From positions 62,001-126,000 of the forward strand of contig RSEH01000079.1 in the NCBI GenBank assembly GCA_006503475.1: a stretch of 64,000 nucleotides of DNA. The letters are read 5' to 3'. The translations under genes were made by a program, and so were the position numbers. Shown piece by piece: positions 27,172 to 37,300 of this stretch; position 1 is the stretch's first letter, and every line of letters begins with the position of its first letter. Under the pieces are notes generated by a model, which saw only the letters and a list, made by a program, of their open reading frames with translations, was not told the DNA's origin and ran no database searches. Origin of the DNA: Stentor roeselii (Eukaryota > Ciliophora > Heterotrichea > Heterotrichida > Stentoridae).

Positions 27172-27468
27172 TTAGTCTCTGAATACAGTCGATGTGATCG
27201 TATTCCTTGCATAAGCTCGCTTTTTGAAGTCAGTATCTTCATAAGCCTCAAACATTGAGCTTGACCTTCTCTTATTCCCTAGATGTTTTAAATTACGCAT
27301 CTTTTCCAATAAAAGTTGAAGTAACTTCGCTTCCTGTTCTAACTTTTGTCTAGCAATTATTTCATTGTCAATCATTTCTTCAAGTTTAAGAATTTTTTGC
27401 TCGTCTTTCAATGTCTGCAGAATCTTTTTGTAGTTATTCGAGTCGAAAGACCCCAGGAAAGTGTTCAT
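27172..27468 (-). CDS. small coiled-coil protein, 98 aa
   Basis: ATG-initiated frame with good coding character. About 12-65 is a continuous coiled coil (YKKILQTLKDEQKILKLEEMIDNEI). The C-terminal third is basic and contains RRSSSM, a likely basophilic-kinase site. The leader on the minus strand is G-depleted, as for other genes here. No signal peptide or membrane segment. Family not recognised. Confidence 0.6.
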   Translation of the reverse strand: MNTFLGSFDSNNYKKILQTLKDEQKILKLEEMIDNEIIARQKLEQEAKLLQLLLEKMRNLKHLGNKRRSSSMFEAYEDTDFKKRAYARNTITSTVFRD

Positions 27469-27720
27469 TTCTAATGGATGAGAGATTAATAAGTAAAAAG
27501 TTAAATTTTGTATATCTTGTAATAAATTAGAAGACTGAAAGATGTAAAAGTCGAATAATAATAAAACCTTTCAATAAATTAACTTAAAGTATACCAAAAC
27601 ACTTAAAATTCAATAACTAAAATTCCTAAAACTAAAAGCTTTAATCTTAAAAAGCCTTTCACAAAATCCTTCCATTTTTCAGATATACTCCATCCAGTCA
27701 ATCCCGAATCTATCATACAC

Positions 27721-28161
27721 TTAAAACTTACTATTTTCACTAAGACTATCACTAATCTCCAACTGTTCAATAACCCCCTTCAACTCTCTCTCATCCAAAG
27801 AAAACCCTAAAGTCTTTGCCAAATCACTAAGCTCATAAATTTTTATTTCTTTTCCAACATGATCATCCATAAATCTCGCAACACCCTGAAAAGCTTCTAA
27901 TTTCAAAGAATTTTTCAATTTTTCCTTCACATGACTTAAAAACCTTTCAAAAGAAACTTCTTCTCCTAAAGTCTCAATCCCGCTTAACATATAGTGAATC
28001 ATGTCAGTCTTCTCCACACTTGACAAGTACTTCTGGACTAGCTTCGCTTGAATCCTTCCTGAAGTGTTCAAGTCGAACAAGCTGAAAGATTGCTTGCATT
28101 TGATTAAAAGTGCTTCAGAAAGCTCGTAGTTTTCATCACTTGACTCACTGGAGACTGACAT
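27721..28161 (-). CDS. divergent EF-hand (calmodulin/centrin-like) protein
   Basis: A 146-aa protein with the helix spacing of a four-EF-hand calmodulin/centrin fold. The first hand (CKQSFSLFDLNTSGRIQAKLVQKYL, about 22-46) keeps Asp at loop position 1, Asn at 3 and Gly at 6 but has Leu where the loop-12 Glu is required. Later hands (EVSFERFL, KIYELSDLAKTLGFSLDEREL) have no usable Ca2+ loop. It probably acts as a Ca2+-independent light-chain-like adaptor. The partner is unknown. Confidence 0.75.
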   Translation of the reverse strand: MSVSSESSDENYELSEALLIKCKQSFSLFDLNTSGRIQAKLVQKYLSSVEKTDMIHYMLSGIETLGEEVSFERFLSHVKEKLKNSLKLEAFQGVARFMDDHVGKEIKIYELSDLAKTLGFSLDERELKGVIEQLEISDSLSENSKF

Positions 28162-28291
28162 TTATCTGGCCTTCAATGACTGGCCAGGGTCTTGCCTGAA
28201 AGCCTTTTGGACGATTTAGAGAGTTGTGGGTTTGGGTGGTGGAGGGAAGAGTATTCATTATAAAACTACTAGATATGCAGAAAAGTGTTAT

Positions 28292-28369
28292 TTACTTAGC
28301 CCTGGCCCTCATCTTTTTTCGCTTCTTCTTGAGTCTTCGCATTCTCTTCTTCCTCCACTTTTCACGCAT
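28292..28369 (-). CDS. RPL41: 60S ribosomal protein eL41 (25 aa)
   Basis: Twenty-five codons from ATG at 28369 to TAA encode [20 protein letters not shown] followed by RARAK. This is nearly identical to the universal eukaryotic eL41 ([20 protein letters not shown] then R-rich end), including Trp5 and the length. eL41 is a single helix bridging the two ribosomal subunits. It is too short for most ORF finders and overlaps a meaningless frame on the other strand. A three-codon upstream ORF (ATG GCC TTA TAA, 28383-28372) ends 2 nt before the start codon if the transcript begins upstream of it. Confidence 0.97.
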   Translation of the reverse strand: [25 protein letters not shown]

Positions 28370-28660
28370 TTTTATAAGGCCATAAAAATGGTTTGGTTTG
28401 AATGGGATTGAAAGTATTTGGATTGGTTTGAGGATTAGAGGATTTTAGGATGGAAAGATTTTTTGGTAGTTTTAGAGAATTGTTTTTAGTTTGATTTGGG
28501 GATTTGGGGATTTTTGGGGGTTTTTGGGGTTTTGGGGAATGATTTTGATTTTTAGGCATTTTCTTGAGGTTTTTGAAGGGTTTTGAATGAGTATGGGAAG
28601 TTTAAGGCTTATTTGATGAAGTTTTAGAAAATTATATGTTATTTTAAGGGTTATAACTTT
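28370..28660 (-). promoter_or_regulatory. eL41 leader/promoter: G-free on coding strand, with G-quadruplex motif opposite
   Basis: For about 280 nt the plus strand is almost free of C, so the eL41 coding strand is nearly G-free. Within it lie five G runs: 28498-28501, 28506-28509, 28516-28520, 28526-28529 and 28534-28537, separated by 4-6 nt, mostly T. This fits a four-tetrad G-quadruplex on the strand opposite the eL41 coding strand, starting about 130 nt from its ATG. Strong ribosomal-protein promoters are a plausible place for such a structure; function is inferred. Confidence 0.6.
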
Positions 28661-29448
28661 TTTCATATTGTGTTGAGTTAGGAGGTAAAAGCGACTTAGA
28701 GATTGTTACCTTGAAAGGTGAATTTCATCGAAAGTTTTATGGTAATTCGGAAAAAAACTTATAATATACGGATATACTTGACATACAAAGTATCTAGTAA
28801 ATATTCCAGTTGTTGATTGAAGTTTGACCCTTGTATAAATAAGCCCAATAATCATAGAACTTCCACAAACAATATAGAAGCCTTTCTTCTAAACTTCTGA
28901 TTCTCTTACTTCAAATAATTAATTGAAAAATTTTAGAAGCCTATCTTCATGACAATATAAAATTCTTCAATAAAATCATCTAAACCCTCATCCCGTTTCC
29001 TCTCCGCTTATCTCTCAACTCGACAAATATAATAAATAAAATCAAAGCCTTTTTAACCATTCTAAACGAAAATCTCTTGAATGATTATCATTATACGAAA
29101 AAAAAATATAAACGAAACAAAATATATATTATCTAATACATAGAAATAACGGTAAAAACTGCCATTTAGGTTTTTTGCAGTAAACAAATATGAAAGCCTG
29201 TTTAAACTTTTCCAATCTTTTCTTGAAATCTCAGGTTTTCCCACTCGAAACCTCTTCAAACTTCCCCAAATTTTCTATTTTTCAACCAAATATCCAATTC
29301 CTCAACTTCTAAACCAAAATCTATTTTCATTCACATCACCATATCCATAAACCCAAAAAACGAAATATCAAAAATTAAACGAAACAAACAACAGAAAACA
29401 TTTAAAACATCTTAATTCTCAACTTTATTCAAATTTTCCAAATAGAAT
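28661..29448. other. intergenic, about 0.8 kb, no gene seen
   Basis: AT-rich sequence between the eL41 upstream region and the zinc-finger gene's 3' end. The only longer frame (29062-29259, minus) is of low complexity and lacks a recognisable fold. From about 28900 the plus strand is G-poor, matching the 3' flank of a minus-strand gene. No tRNA-like B box was found by eye. Confidence 0.45.
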
Positions 29449-29856
29449 TTATTGTATTAAAAGATGATGCAGTGGAATCTTCGAATTCATCTGCTTCTCT
29501 TGTCTGTCTGAGTCAACAACTGGTAGTTCTTCTTGTTGTATTCTTTTGTCGTATTTTTTCGTTATTCTGACAAAGTCTTCTCCGTTTTCATGAACCTTTT
29601 TATGGGCGCATAAAAGTGAAGATCTTGCGAAAACCAACCCACAGCCAGGGTAAGGACAACAAATGGGCTTGATTTTTAAGTGACTGTATCCGTGCTCTTT
29701 GAATGCGACTTTACTAAGAAGCTGCTTTCCGCATTTTTCGCAGGTCCACTCTTTTATCTTTAGGTGGACGGTGTTTATATGTCTCTTTAGGTTGTATTTG
29801 TTGTTAAATTGCTTGCAGCAAAAATCGTAATAGCAATTATACATCTGAACTTTCAT
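29449..29856 (-). CDS. three-finger C2H2 zinc-finger protein
   Basis: A 135-aa protein with three C2H2 fingers: C8-C13-H26-H31, C39-C42-H55-H59 and C67-C72-H85-H89. The spacing is canonical (C-X2/4-C-X12-H-X3/4-H) with hydrophobic core residues in place. The linkers (HLKIKEWTC, HLKIKPICC) are a variant of TGEKP. The CXXXXC form of fingers 1 and 3 (CYYDFC, CPYPGC) resembles TFIIIA-like fingers. The C-terminal 45 residues are charged and disordered. Likely binds DNA or RNA; the target is unknown. Confidence 0.9.
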   Translation of the reverse strand: MKVQMYNCYYDFCCKQFNNKYNLKRHINTVHLKIKEWTCEKCGKQLLSKVAFKEHGYSHLKIKPICCPYPGCGLVFARSSLLCAHKKVHENGEDFVRITKKYDKRIQQEELPVVDSDRQEKQMNSKIPLHHLLIQ

Positions 29857-29903
29857 TTATATTTATAGCCTTCAATTCATATAATCTTAAAGTTATCTAT
29901 TCA

Positions 29904-30971
29904 TTACACCAATTCCAATTCTAATAAGTTGACTTGCTGAATGGTTTCACTTCTTTCTCCCCCTTCCAAAAAGCTGACCTTATAATAAATCCCGTCAGCA
30001 GTAATAACAACGAGCTGTGGGTCATCTCCAACAAAAGTGCAAATAGTTCTCGCATCTTTTACTCTGAATTGAGCGAAGCTCCATTCACTATCAAAGTACT
30101 TCGGAAGTACTTTTTTCATAAACCTAAGACCTGACTTCGGGTTGACTTCTTGATTTGTCAAGGCGTAGATGTGGATAGTTCCTTTGTCACTGCTGCATGC
30201 AAGCCACTCAGAAGTTTGACTGAAGGTAAGACAGTAAATCTCTGCTCTGTCAATTCCTCTTCGGAACTCATGGAGCATGCTTCCGTCTTCTGTTGAAAAA
30301 ACTCGCAAAAGTGTTCCTTTGTCAGATGCTGTCGCTAATAAAGTACCCTCTGAGTTTAGGGCAAGACAAGCGAGAGAAGTTTCATGGGCATCGATTTTTA
30401 AGGTTTTTTCTTCACTGTAATTTTTTACTAAGGCTTTTCCTTTGCCTTGGTCCGGACAGGCTAAAACCACCCTATCAGGATTTGTGCTCAGAGAGCAGAG
30501 CCCTTTCGGGTTAGAACAGGTTGAAATATGGTCTCGAATTTTGAGGTCTTGAAGATTGTAGAGAAAAATTTTACTTTCAAGGATGACAGCAACTCGATCT
30601 CTACGAAGCTTGACACTTCTAACCTCTGAGCGAAAGCACAATTCTCCAGTAGGTCTCATCTGATGATCATCCCAAATAATCACCTTGTTTGATGGATACC
30701 TTGGTGACTTTCCTCCACCGACCAAAGCAAGTATATTCGACCGATACAACAGTTCAGCAATTCCAAAGCTTCCAGGAAAGACTGGCTAAAAATTACTTCT
30801 TTGAAAACAGTACTGCAATGGATCAGTTCTTAAAATGCGAAAGCCTGATTCAACTTTCTGGTCTGAAATTATCCTCTCTGTTGATAATGTGAAACAACTT
30901 GAGTCTTGATTGAATCCAACATAAATTAACTCGTCTTGACTGGCCATAATATTTTTCTTAGAAACTTGCAT
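29904..30971 (-). CDS. WIPI/Atg18-family PROPPIN (one 15-nt intron)
   Basis: Two exons (30971-30797 and 30781-29904) give 350 aa. Exon 1 carries the family N-terminus (LIYVGFNQDSSCF, SGFRILRTDPLQYCF). Exon 2 continues FPGSFGIAELLYRSNILALVGGG and the seven-bladed propeller, with the phosphoinositide-binding FRRG at about 231-234 (SMLHEFRRGID). PROPPINs bind PI3P and PI(3,5)P2 on autophagosomal and endosomal membranes. The LVGGG...YPSNKVIIWDD segment and compact loops resemble WIPI3/WIPI4 (WDR45B/WDR45). A second in-frame ATG at 30947 (MASQDELIYVG) could be the true start. A 12-residue insert sits between CFTLSTE and SGFRI. It shares an 81-nt divergent spacer with the NASP gene. Confidence 0.92.
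30782..30796 (-). other. 15-nt intron in the PROPPIN gene
   Basis: On the minus strand GTAATTTTTAGCCAG, phase 1 (AGA A | TC TTT). Retention gives an in-frame TAG. Removing it restores the conserved segment between DPLQYCF and LLYRSN. Confidence 0.9.
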
Positions 30972-31052
30972 CAAATGTCAAAATGGACGAATAACTAGTT
31001 AAACTCTAAAACCAAGCAAAAGTCAATTCTCCATATCTTCCCGCCAATATAA

Positions 31053-32201
31053 ATGGAAAACGAAAGCCTACCAAGCGAAATTCAAACCACAAAAGTCTCC
31101 AATGTGGCCATGTCCGAGGAAGAAATCAAAGAAATCTCTCCTAAAAAAGAGCAAGACCCAGAAAGTCTCTTCGAACAAGGTCAGAACTTGTTGAAGTCAG
31201 ACCAGACCGAGCAAGCAATTGAGTTTTTCAGTAAAGCTTTGGAAGTAGCGACTCAGACAAGAGGAGACTTGCATGAGTCTTTGTATAAGTTTTACTTTGC
31301 TTATGCTGATGCCTTGATTGTTCAGTGTGAGAAGGAAAACTCGAATAATATGTTTGGAGATGCTGTTCCTAATGAAGTTCCTCAGTCTGAACAGTCAGGA
31401 AGTTCTTCGGGAGAGGAAGGAGAGGATGAGGGAGAGGGAGAGGGAGAGAAAGAGGATGATGAAGTAGCTGGGGATCGGATTAAAAATGAAAGTATTGAAA
31501 ATAGAGAAAGTAGGAATGAGGGTAATCGAAAGGAATCTCAGGATGATGATGAGGAGGAGAACAGTCAGGAGTCAGGATCTGAAAGTGAGGAGTCTGAAGC
31601 TCCTCAAAATCCCCCTCCTCAAAATAACCAAGAAGAAGACCTACAGCTCGCATTTGAAAACTTAGATACATCCAGACTGATTTTATCCAGGCTCCCTACA
31701 GCTGATACTGAATTCATGTATAAGGTTCAGTTAAGATTAGGTGACTTGGAGTCTTTAAGAGAAAACTTTGAAGGAGCATGTCAAGAATACATGAATGCCT
31801 TAACCATCATTAAAGGCATCGAAGGACTAAAGCCTTCGAGAGAACAAGCAACAGTTCATTACCTCATTGGTCTTAACTTTCTTTACAGCAAGGACAAGGA
31901 ATCTGAAGCTGCAGAACATTTCAAGTTAAGTTACAATATCCTTGAATCAGTTTTACTCACAACAGACAATGAAAAAACCATCGCTGAACTTAAAAGTATC
32001 ATGGAAGACTTAAGTATTAAAATTGAAGACGCTCTTGAACAGAAAGAAAGTGTTAAAGCTTTGAAAGAAATGGAAAATACTGATGCAAACGCTTTTGATG
32101 CACCGATGATGACTGATGTTGTTGACCTTGGAGTTGTCAAACGGAAAAAACAAGATGATGGGTTAGAGACTGACAATGATTACAAAAAAACTATTGGTTA
32201 G
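31053..32201 (+). CDS. NASP/SHNi-TPR histone chaperone
   Basis: A 382-aa protein. A first TPR (about 36-75, LFEQGQNLLKSDQTEQAIEFFSKALEV) is interrupted by a long acidic tract (about 112-195, Glu/Asp/Ser-rich), the arrangement of the SHNi-TPR family (NASP, Hif1, Sim3). TPRs resume at about 222-330 (LRLGDLESLRENFEGACQEYMNAL, then YLIGLNFLYSKDKESEAAEHFKLSY). The C-terminus has VVDLGVVKRKK, the conserved family tail that acts as a nuclear signal. The family binds H3-H4 (and H1) and supplies histones. The acidic region is partly built from GAG/GGA-rich DNA. The 3' end is 11 nt from the convergent ArfGAP-like gene. Confidence 0.93.
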   Translation: MENESLPSEIQTTKVSNVAMSEEEIKEISPKKEQDPESLFEQGQNLLKSDQTEQAIEFFSKALEVATQTRGDLHESLYKFYFAYADALIVQCEKENSNNMFGDAVPNEVPQSEQSGSSSGEEGEDEGEGEGEKEDDEVAGDRIKNESIENRESRNEGNRKESQDDDEEENSQESGSESEESEAPQNPPPQNNQEEDLQLAFENLDTSRLILSRLPTADTEFMYKVQLRLGDLESLRENFEGACQEYMNALTIIKGIEGLKPSREQATVHYLIGLNFLYSKDKESEAAEHFKLSYNILESVLLTTDNEKTIAELKSIMEDLSIKIEDALEQKESVKALKEMENTDANAFDAPMMTDVVDLGVVKRKKQDDGLETDNDYKKTIG

Positions 32202-32212
32202 ATTTGATTAAG

Positions 32213-32806
32213 TTAATTGAGTGAAAATAAGTCTTTTATTGATTTTGTCAAAGCCTCGATATTTGATTCCACGTCATTTATGAACTGGGATGATGATAAA
32301 TAGTTCCCTGCATAGTCTATTTCTCGGGTAATACTTTCAACTAATCTTGAGGGTAGGTCAAGTTGTTCATTTGGAATATTTGCGTGAGGTTCGAATATAT
32401 CTAAAAGTTTTCTCCCAACATCATATTCCAGAAACTCTGTTCCTGGATTTTCCTCTAAAACCAGTTTCCTTATGAATTCCCTATACCAGTTCGAGGCAAA
32501 AGTTGAATATTTAAACGAAATCGATTTATAGTTCAAGTCATACTTATCCCAATACAATTTTAATGCAGTGTTTCCTCCAAGATTCATAGGTTTGAGTTCT
32601 TCCCACGTTAAATTATCGTGAATTGATCTATAAGCTCTTTCAGACGAGCATGAAAGATGGACATTCAAGCAGGCTTCACATATAAAGGACCCGAATTCCA
32701 ACAGCATATATTTTGAGTCGTTTTGACCACAGTCGATGCAGATTTGATTGTCTCTAGCGAGTAGAAGTTCAGAGACACTTCGAATATGATCTTGATGGAA
32801 TTCCAT
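32213..32806 (-). CDS. ArfGAP-fold protein lacking the arginine finger
   Basis: A 197-aa protein. Residues 10 to about 125 form an ArfGAP-type zinc module: C23-X2-C26-X16-C43-X2-C46, exactly the family spacing (CIDC...CEAC), followed by LTWEELKPMNLGGN, matching the 'W...ql..m..gGN' helix. The family's catalytic arginine follows the fourth cysteine by five residues (CX4R); here that residue is Leu51. GAP activity through the usual mechanism is therefore unlikely, and the protein may only bind Arf or act as a scaffold. The C-terminal 70 residues are helical and unrecognised. Confidence 0.85.
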   Translation of the reverse strand: MEFHQDHIRSVSELLLARDNQICIDCGQNDSKYMLLEFGSFICEACLNVHLSCSSERAYRSIHDNLTWEELKPMNLGGNTALKLYWDKYDLNYKSISFKYSTFASNWYREFIRKLVLEENPGTEFLEYDVGRKLLDIFEPHANIPNEQLDLPSRLVESITREIDYAGNYLSSSQFINDVESNIEALTKSIKDLFSLN

Positions 32807-32945
32807 TAATATAAAGAATATTCAAGACTTAAGTTTAGATATATTTTAATTGAACCAGGATTTTACTTTAGATGATTTATAAATTGATAAAAATTTTCTA
32901 GTTTTTAACAAGAAACTTATCATAAGATTAACTAAATAAAAATCA

Positions 32946-34031
32946 TTAAGCTGAGCTATTTGAAAGTAGAAAATATATTTTCGCTATTAAGAGTCCTAGT
33001 CCAACTATTGGAAGAATACAAAAACCTAAAGCAAATCCTAGATAAATGACTCCTATCAAGAGAGGTGCAACTAAAAATATACAAAGATAGCAAAATATTG
33101 AACTACAAGTTGTCTCTTCACGACGATGAATCACAAAATAAAAAGGGATGGAAATCCCGTAAATAATTGGAAACAAAGCCGTTGCAAGCAGAACAAAAAC
33201 TGGCGAGATCACAAATGAGCTGAAAATAACAAAATATTTATACTTGATGACTTTATCAAAACCTTCAAAGCCACCTTCATTGCGAATGGCATCTTCAAAT
33301 ACGAAGATCATAATGAAGATTATAAAAATCATGAAAGGATAGACTATAGGGAAAAATATCATCATTAAAATGAAAATTTCATAGATACCAAACCTTTTAT
33401 TCCTTAAAAAACATTCTGAAACATCATGATTTTTGAAGCTTTCCCCACAGATCCAGCACCACATCTCTGAACATTTTGAACATTTTATCATTGGACAACC
33501 TCCGTTTTTTTGAGTTATGCAAAAGCAATTAGGACAAAACTTCAGATCATTTGTTTTAGTCCAAGATTTTGAGTTTTTCTGATCAGAGAGAATATTGCAC
33601 TTTCCATCCTTATGCCAAATATCTGCACAGAGATAGCAGAATTCAGAATTGCACTTGTTGCAAATGAGTTTCAAGATATTTAAATCTTTTCTGCAATCAT
33701 AGCCTGAACAGTTTTTCATCGGACACCATCTGAACTGAGGATTTTGTTCAAGGTTTTTATTTTCGAGGAAAAGTTTAAACTTTTGGTGGAAGTCTACGGA
33801 GATTATTGATATAATGAAATCTTCTGAAAGTAAATTCGAACATTTAGGAGCTGGACATTTTAGGTTCAACACAGATCCTTCTGATATTTTGGTTTCTAGA
33901 TACTCTTTTAGGCAGAGTTTGCAAATATCATGTTCACAGAGCAACTGAGAACTTAATTCTACTGATTCATAACAAATCAGACAATATTTTTGTGTTAAAA
34001 GTGAGCAGTGTCTATCTGGATAGTTTTCCAT
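32946..34031 (-). CDS. membrane-anchored RBR E3 ubiquitin ligase
   Basis: A 361-aa protein with RING1 (about 17-64, CLICYESV...CEHDICKLCLKEYL), IBR (about 85-145, WCPMKNCSGYDC...CYLCADIWH) and RING2 (about 165-205, FCPNCFCITQKNGGCPMIKC). The GGC cysteine in RING2 sits where RBR ligases form the ubiquitin thioester, so it is probably active. From about 217 four or so membrane segments follow (IYEIFILMMIFFPIVYPFMIF and others). RING-IBR-RING followed by C-terminal membrane helices is the layout of RNF19/RNF144-type ligases, which sit at the ER or endomembranes. The C-terminus is Ser/Ala. Confidence 0.92.
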   Translation of the reverse strand: MENYPDRHCSLLTQKYCLICYESVELSSQLLCEHDICKLCLKEYLETKISEGSVLNLKCPAPKCSNLLSEDFIISIISVDFHQKFKLFLENKNLEQNPQFRWCPMKNCSGYDCRKDLNILKLICNKCNSEFCYLCADIWHKDGKCNILSDQKNSKSWTKTNDLKFCPNCFCITQKNGGCPMIKCSKCSEMWCWICGESFKNHDVSECFLRNKRFGIYEIFILMMIFFPIVYPFMIFIIFIMIFVFEDAIRNEGGFEGFDKVIKYKYFVIFSSFVISPVFVLLATALFPIIYGISIPFYFVIHRREETTCSSIFCYLCIFLVAPLLIGVIYLGFALGFCILPIVGLGLLIAKIYFLLSNSSA

Positions 34032-34364
34032 TTAAATTATTGAAAAATGATCATATGAAAATCTATTCATTCTCAAATTAAATCATTCTAGTCTAGAGTC
34101 AAATCTTCAGGAATAATGCTTATCCAGATCTAATTAATCTTTAAACCTTACTATTCTTCTATTCTTTCACGATAATGAAATCCTCGTAATCAAATCATAA
34201 TAAAATTTTCCACTCTAAAATGATCTATCCTCATCTAAATCGATCCTTAAACCATAACCCAAACTTATAAAACTTCATTTTAAATACACTGTAAAACCTT
34301 CTCAAAATTCAAAAAAAATCCACTACAAAAATAATATTTCCCTAAATTCTTATTATTTCCATAA
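34032..34364. promoter_or_regulatory. divergent intergenic region (RBR / large membrane protein)
   Basis: Non-coding. From about 34190 to the ATG at 34365 the plus strand is almost free of G, the leader pattern seen at other plus-strand genes. Confidence 0.5.
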
Positions 34365-37300
34365 ATGGTCCTCTTTCTGCTTCTTTTAAGTGCCAGAGCT
34401 CAGTACATCGTAAAAAATTTCGGAGAATTCCAGCTTCCATTAAACGATTCTCAAACTTTTGACCTTTTAGAGTACTTTTCAGGTAATTTTTTAGATTACT
34501 CGATTGAATGTTCCCCAAAAGATTCAGCAGGTTTTGAAATTACAAAAAGCGAAATGCCGAGTACAACTATGAACTCAAAAAATCCATTCTTATCATTCAA
34601 CGAAATGATTCCTAGATATCGGATGCATTCTTATTGGAAAAACTCAAATCATTTCTCAGTTTATTTCAGCAGTGCTAAGGTTTTTGTGATAAAGGCAAGT
34701 TTTGATATTTTTAAAGCTGAATTATTTCAAATAATAGACTTTGGAGAGATTGAGAGTTTCAATATTTTAGGTTTGAGTTTAGTGAAAATTAAAGAATTTC
34801 ACATGTTGTTTGTTTTTGGCTGGTCAGAGAAACTTGAGAAAAATTTGTTTTTTAATGTGAATATAAATACCTTTGATTTTATTAGCGTGAGTATTCCTGA
34901 ACTGGAAAAAATTAAAGACCTTAGAATCGACACTAATATAAAATCGAAATTTCTTTGCTTGAACGGGACAAATGAGCAACAAGCGACTTTGTTCATTTTA
35001 GAATTTTTCAATATTTTTCAACCACCGGTACTTTTATTCAAAATCACTGAATTTCTAACGATTCCTAGATATAAAAGTATGAAAGTTTCAGTCACTACTT
35101 ATTACTTGGTTAACCCTAGTGATACTTTTAAAGAAATAGTTTTGGTTGTGATCGACCAAATGAAAAATTTCATTTTTTTCACTTTGAACAGCGAAGGCTA
35201 CATTGAACATTATTCATTGCCTCTTGGACTTTATGGGGATCCTAGTGATATTCAGCTGGTCGTTGATGTGAATTCAGGGATTCAGTGTTTTTTGATATTG
35301 ACTAGCAAAGGTGCTTTAACTATCGACTACGAAAATCGTTCGATAATCGGACTTTGGCCGTTTCCAAAGACAGTAAATCAAGTGATTGCAGTTTACTTTG
35401 ACTTTGAATTCATGCATTTTTTTCATATTGTTGATAATTTTACCTTGGCGATCACTGTTTCTTCTATTTTTGATCAGAGTAATGCCCTTTATGTTCATTC
35501 TCTTCAATTCAAATCTATCAACATTGAAGGACCTTGGTGTTTTTTTGAATTCCTTGAAAATGTCATTTTTTTACATTTAGATTATTCAGATATGAACCTG
35601 GTCTCTATTAAAACTTTAAACCCATTGTTGAAAGTGTGGCTTAATAATGATTCAGTTGAATGCAAAGTTACAGCCACTGATCAAACAAACATGAATAATA
35701 AAACAGATTCAGTTAAAATGATTGATCTTAACTCGAGTGTTTTTGATATTTCAAATATTTATCAAGGAAGAGAATATACCCAGAAGCTCAAATTCAGTAT
35801 TCAGGTAAGTAAAAGTATTACTGTTAAAAATCTACCGATTTTCATGATCACTGGTTGGAATGTTTCTTGTAACTTTCAACAAGTTACCATTCCTAATTTT
35901 AGAATTTCAGATGAAACTTTACAGAAAGTTACTAAAATGTACTCTTTTAAATTTCGTGAATGTTTAAATGTTTTTGTTGAAAATGGTTTTCTCATTTGTG
36001 TTTACCAAAATAGCATTTTTATTGCAAATGTTACTGAAGAGGATGGATATTCTTTTGATATTGATAATGTTGAACAGGTTCATGTTTCAGTGATCAACGA
36101 AACAGCGAATATTTTCGCTTTATTATGCAAAAGTCAAGAGAAATTTTCATTAAAAGTGCTTATTGTAAATCTTTATAATTATAATCAAAGTTTTCAAGAT
36201 TATGAAGTCAAAAAAGAATTAGAAGGAGTTATAACTTTAAAATCATTCAAATCTTTTATCTTTTTATACAATGAGAAAATTATCTTAATGCTTAGTTTGG
36301 ATTATACGTCAATGAAATTCCAATATTTTTACCAAATTAACTCATATCACAATGATTTGATTAAAAACATCTCAATTTTTGAAATTCCTAATTTCGAATA
36401 TTTACTTAACATTTACACAATATATTCTGATATTATCGTGATTTCTACTATAGATACTCTAAGTAGCGAAAGTTCTAGTATTACTTCCAATCTAAAGAAA
36501 AATATCTCAAGATGCCTTCAAGTAGTTACAAGTACTGAAGAAGTTTATCTGTTACTCCCTGAAAAAATCATGGTTTATGACTATATGCTTACAGAGAGTA
36601 TCAGAGAAATAAACATAGATCTTGAAGAAGTTCTTATTTTAAACTCATTTTTAGTAGGAAAAAATTCTGATTCATTTTTATTTGTGATAAACGGGACTGA
36701 GTGCTTTCGAATTGAATCAGTTTATTATCTTGAAAAAAATACTGATCAGCTAATTGGATTCACTTTAGACCCTAACAATAATACCATAGTCGTTCTTCAA
36801 AGTCCTGAAAAAATTTCTTTTTACACCCTTCAATGCCCATCTTTTAATGACGAATGTGGAAAATACTTGAAGATGAATATCGAGTTGATAAATGAAGAAA
36901 AAATAATAAACACAACTCAAAACGCCCAGTTGAATTTGCAATGCAGTAACTTTTACTTCTCTCAAAATTTTTCATATTCTCTTAAAATTGATTTGCTAGG
37001 TTTAAATGTCGACATGGATTACATTAATCCTATTTTAAAATACAACTACGATGATTCAGATTATTTTAACTTATCTGAAAAATTTGGAGGTTTTGATTTG
37101 AGTTACTCTGTGGATTTCCCTGATAATAATTTCAATTCAACTGAAGTTAAACCTGTATCGGTTGTTAATTCGATTTCATTGGTGAGTACTATCAATTTGA
37201 GTGTGAAAATCACAGGATTTACTTTGATAAAAAACTCTTCATTTGTTGCAGTGACTACCTCGAATAATAGTGTTTCTATACTTGACTTGTTTGATAAGAA

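Noticed and set aside
28498-28537. Telomere repeat or chromosome end
   Set aside because: The G runs are few, irregularly spaced and flanked on both sides by ordinary genes; an internal G-quadruplex motif is the simpler reading.
28226-28559. Frames of about 60 codons on both strands, one Pro/Lys-rich
   Set aside because: They overlap eL41 or arise from the low-complexity G-run leader; composition follows the skewed DNA, not protein constraint.
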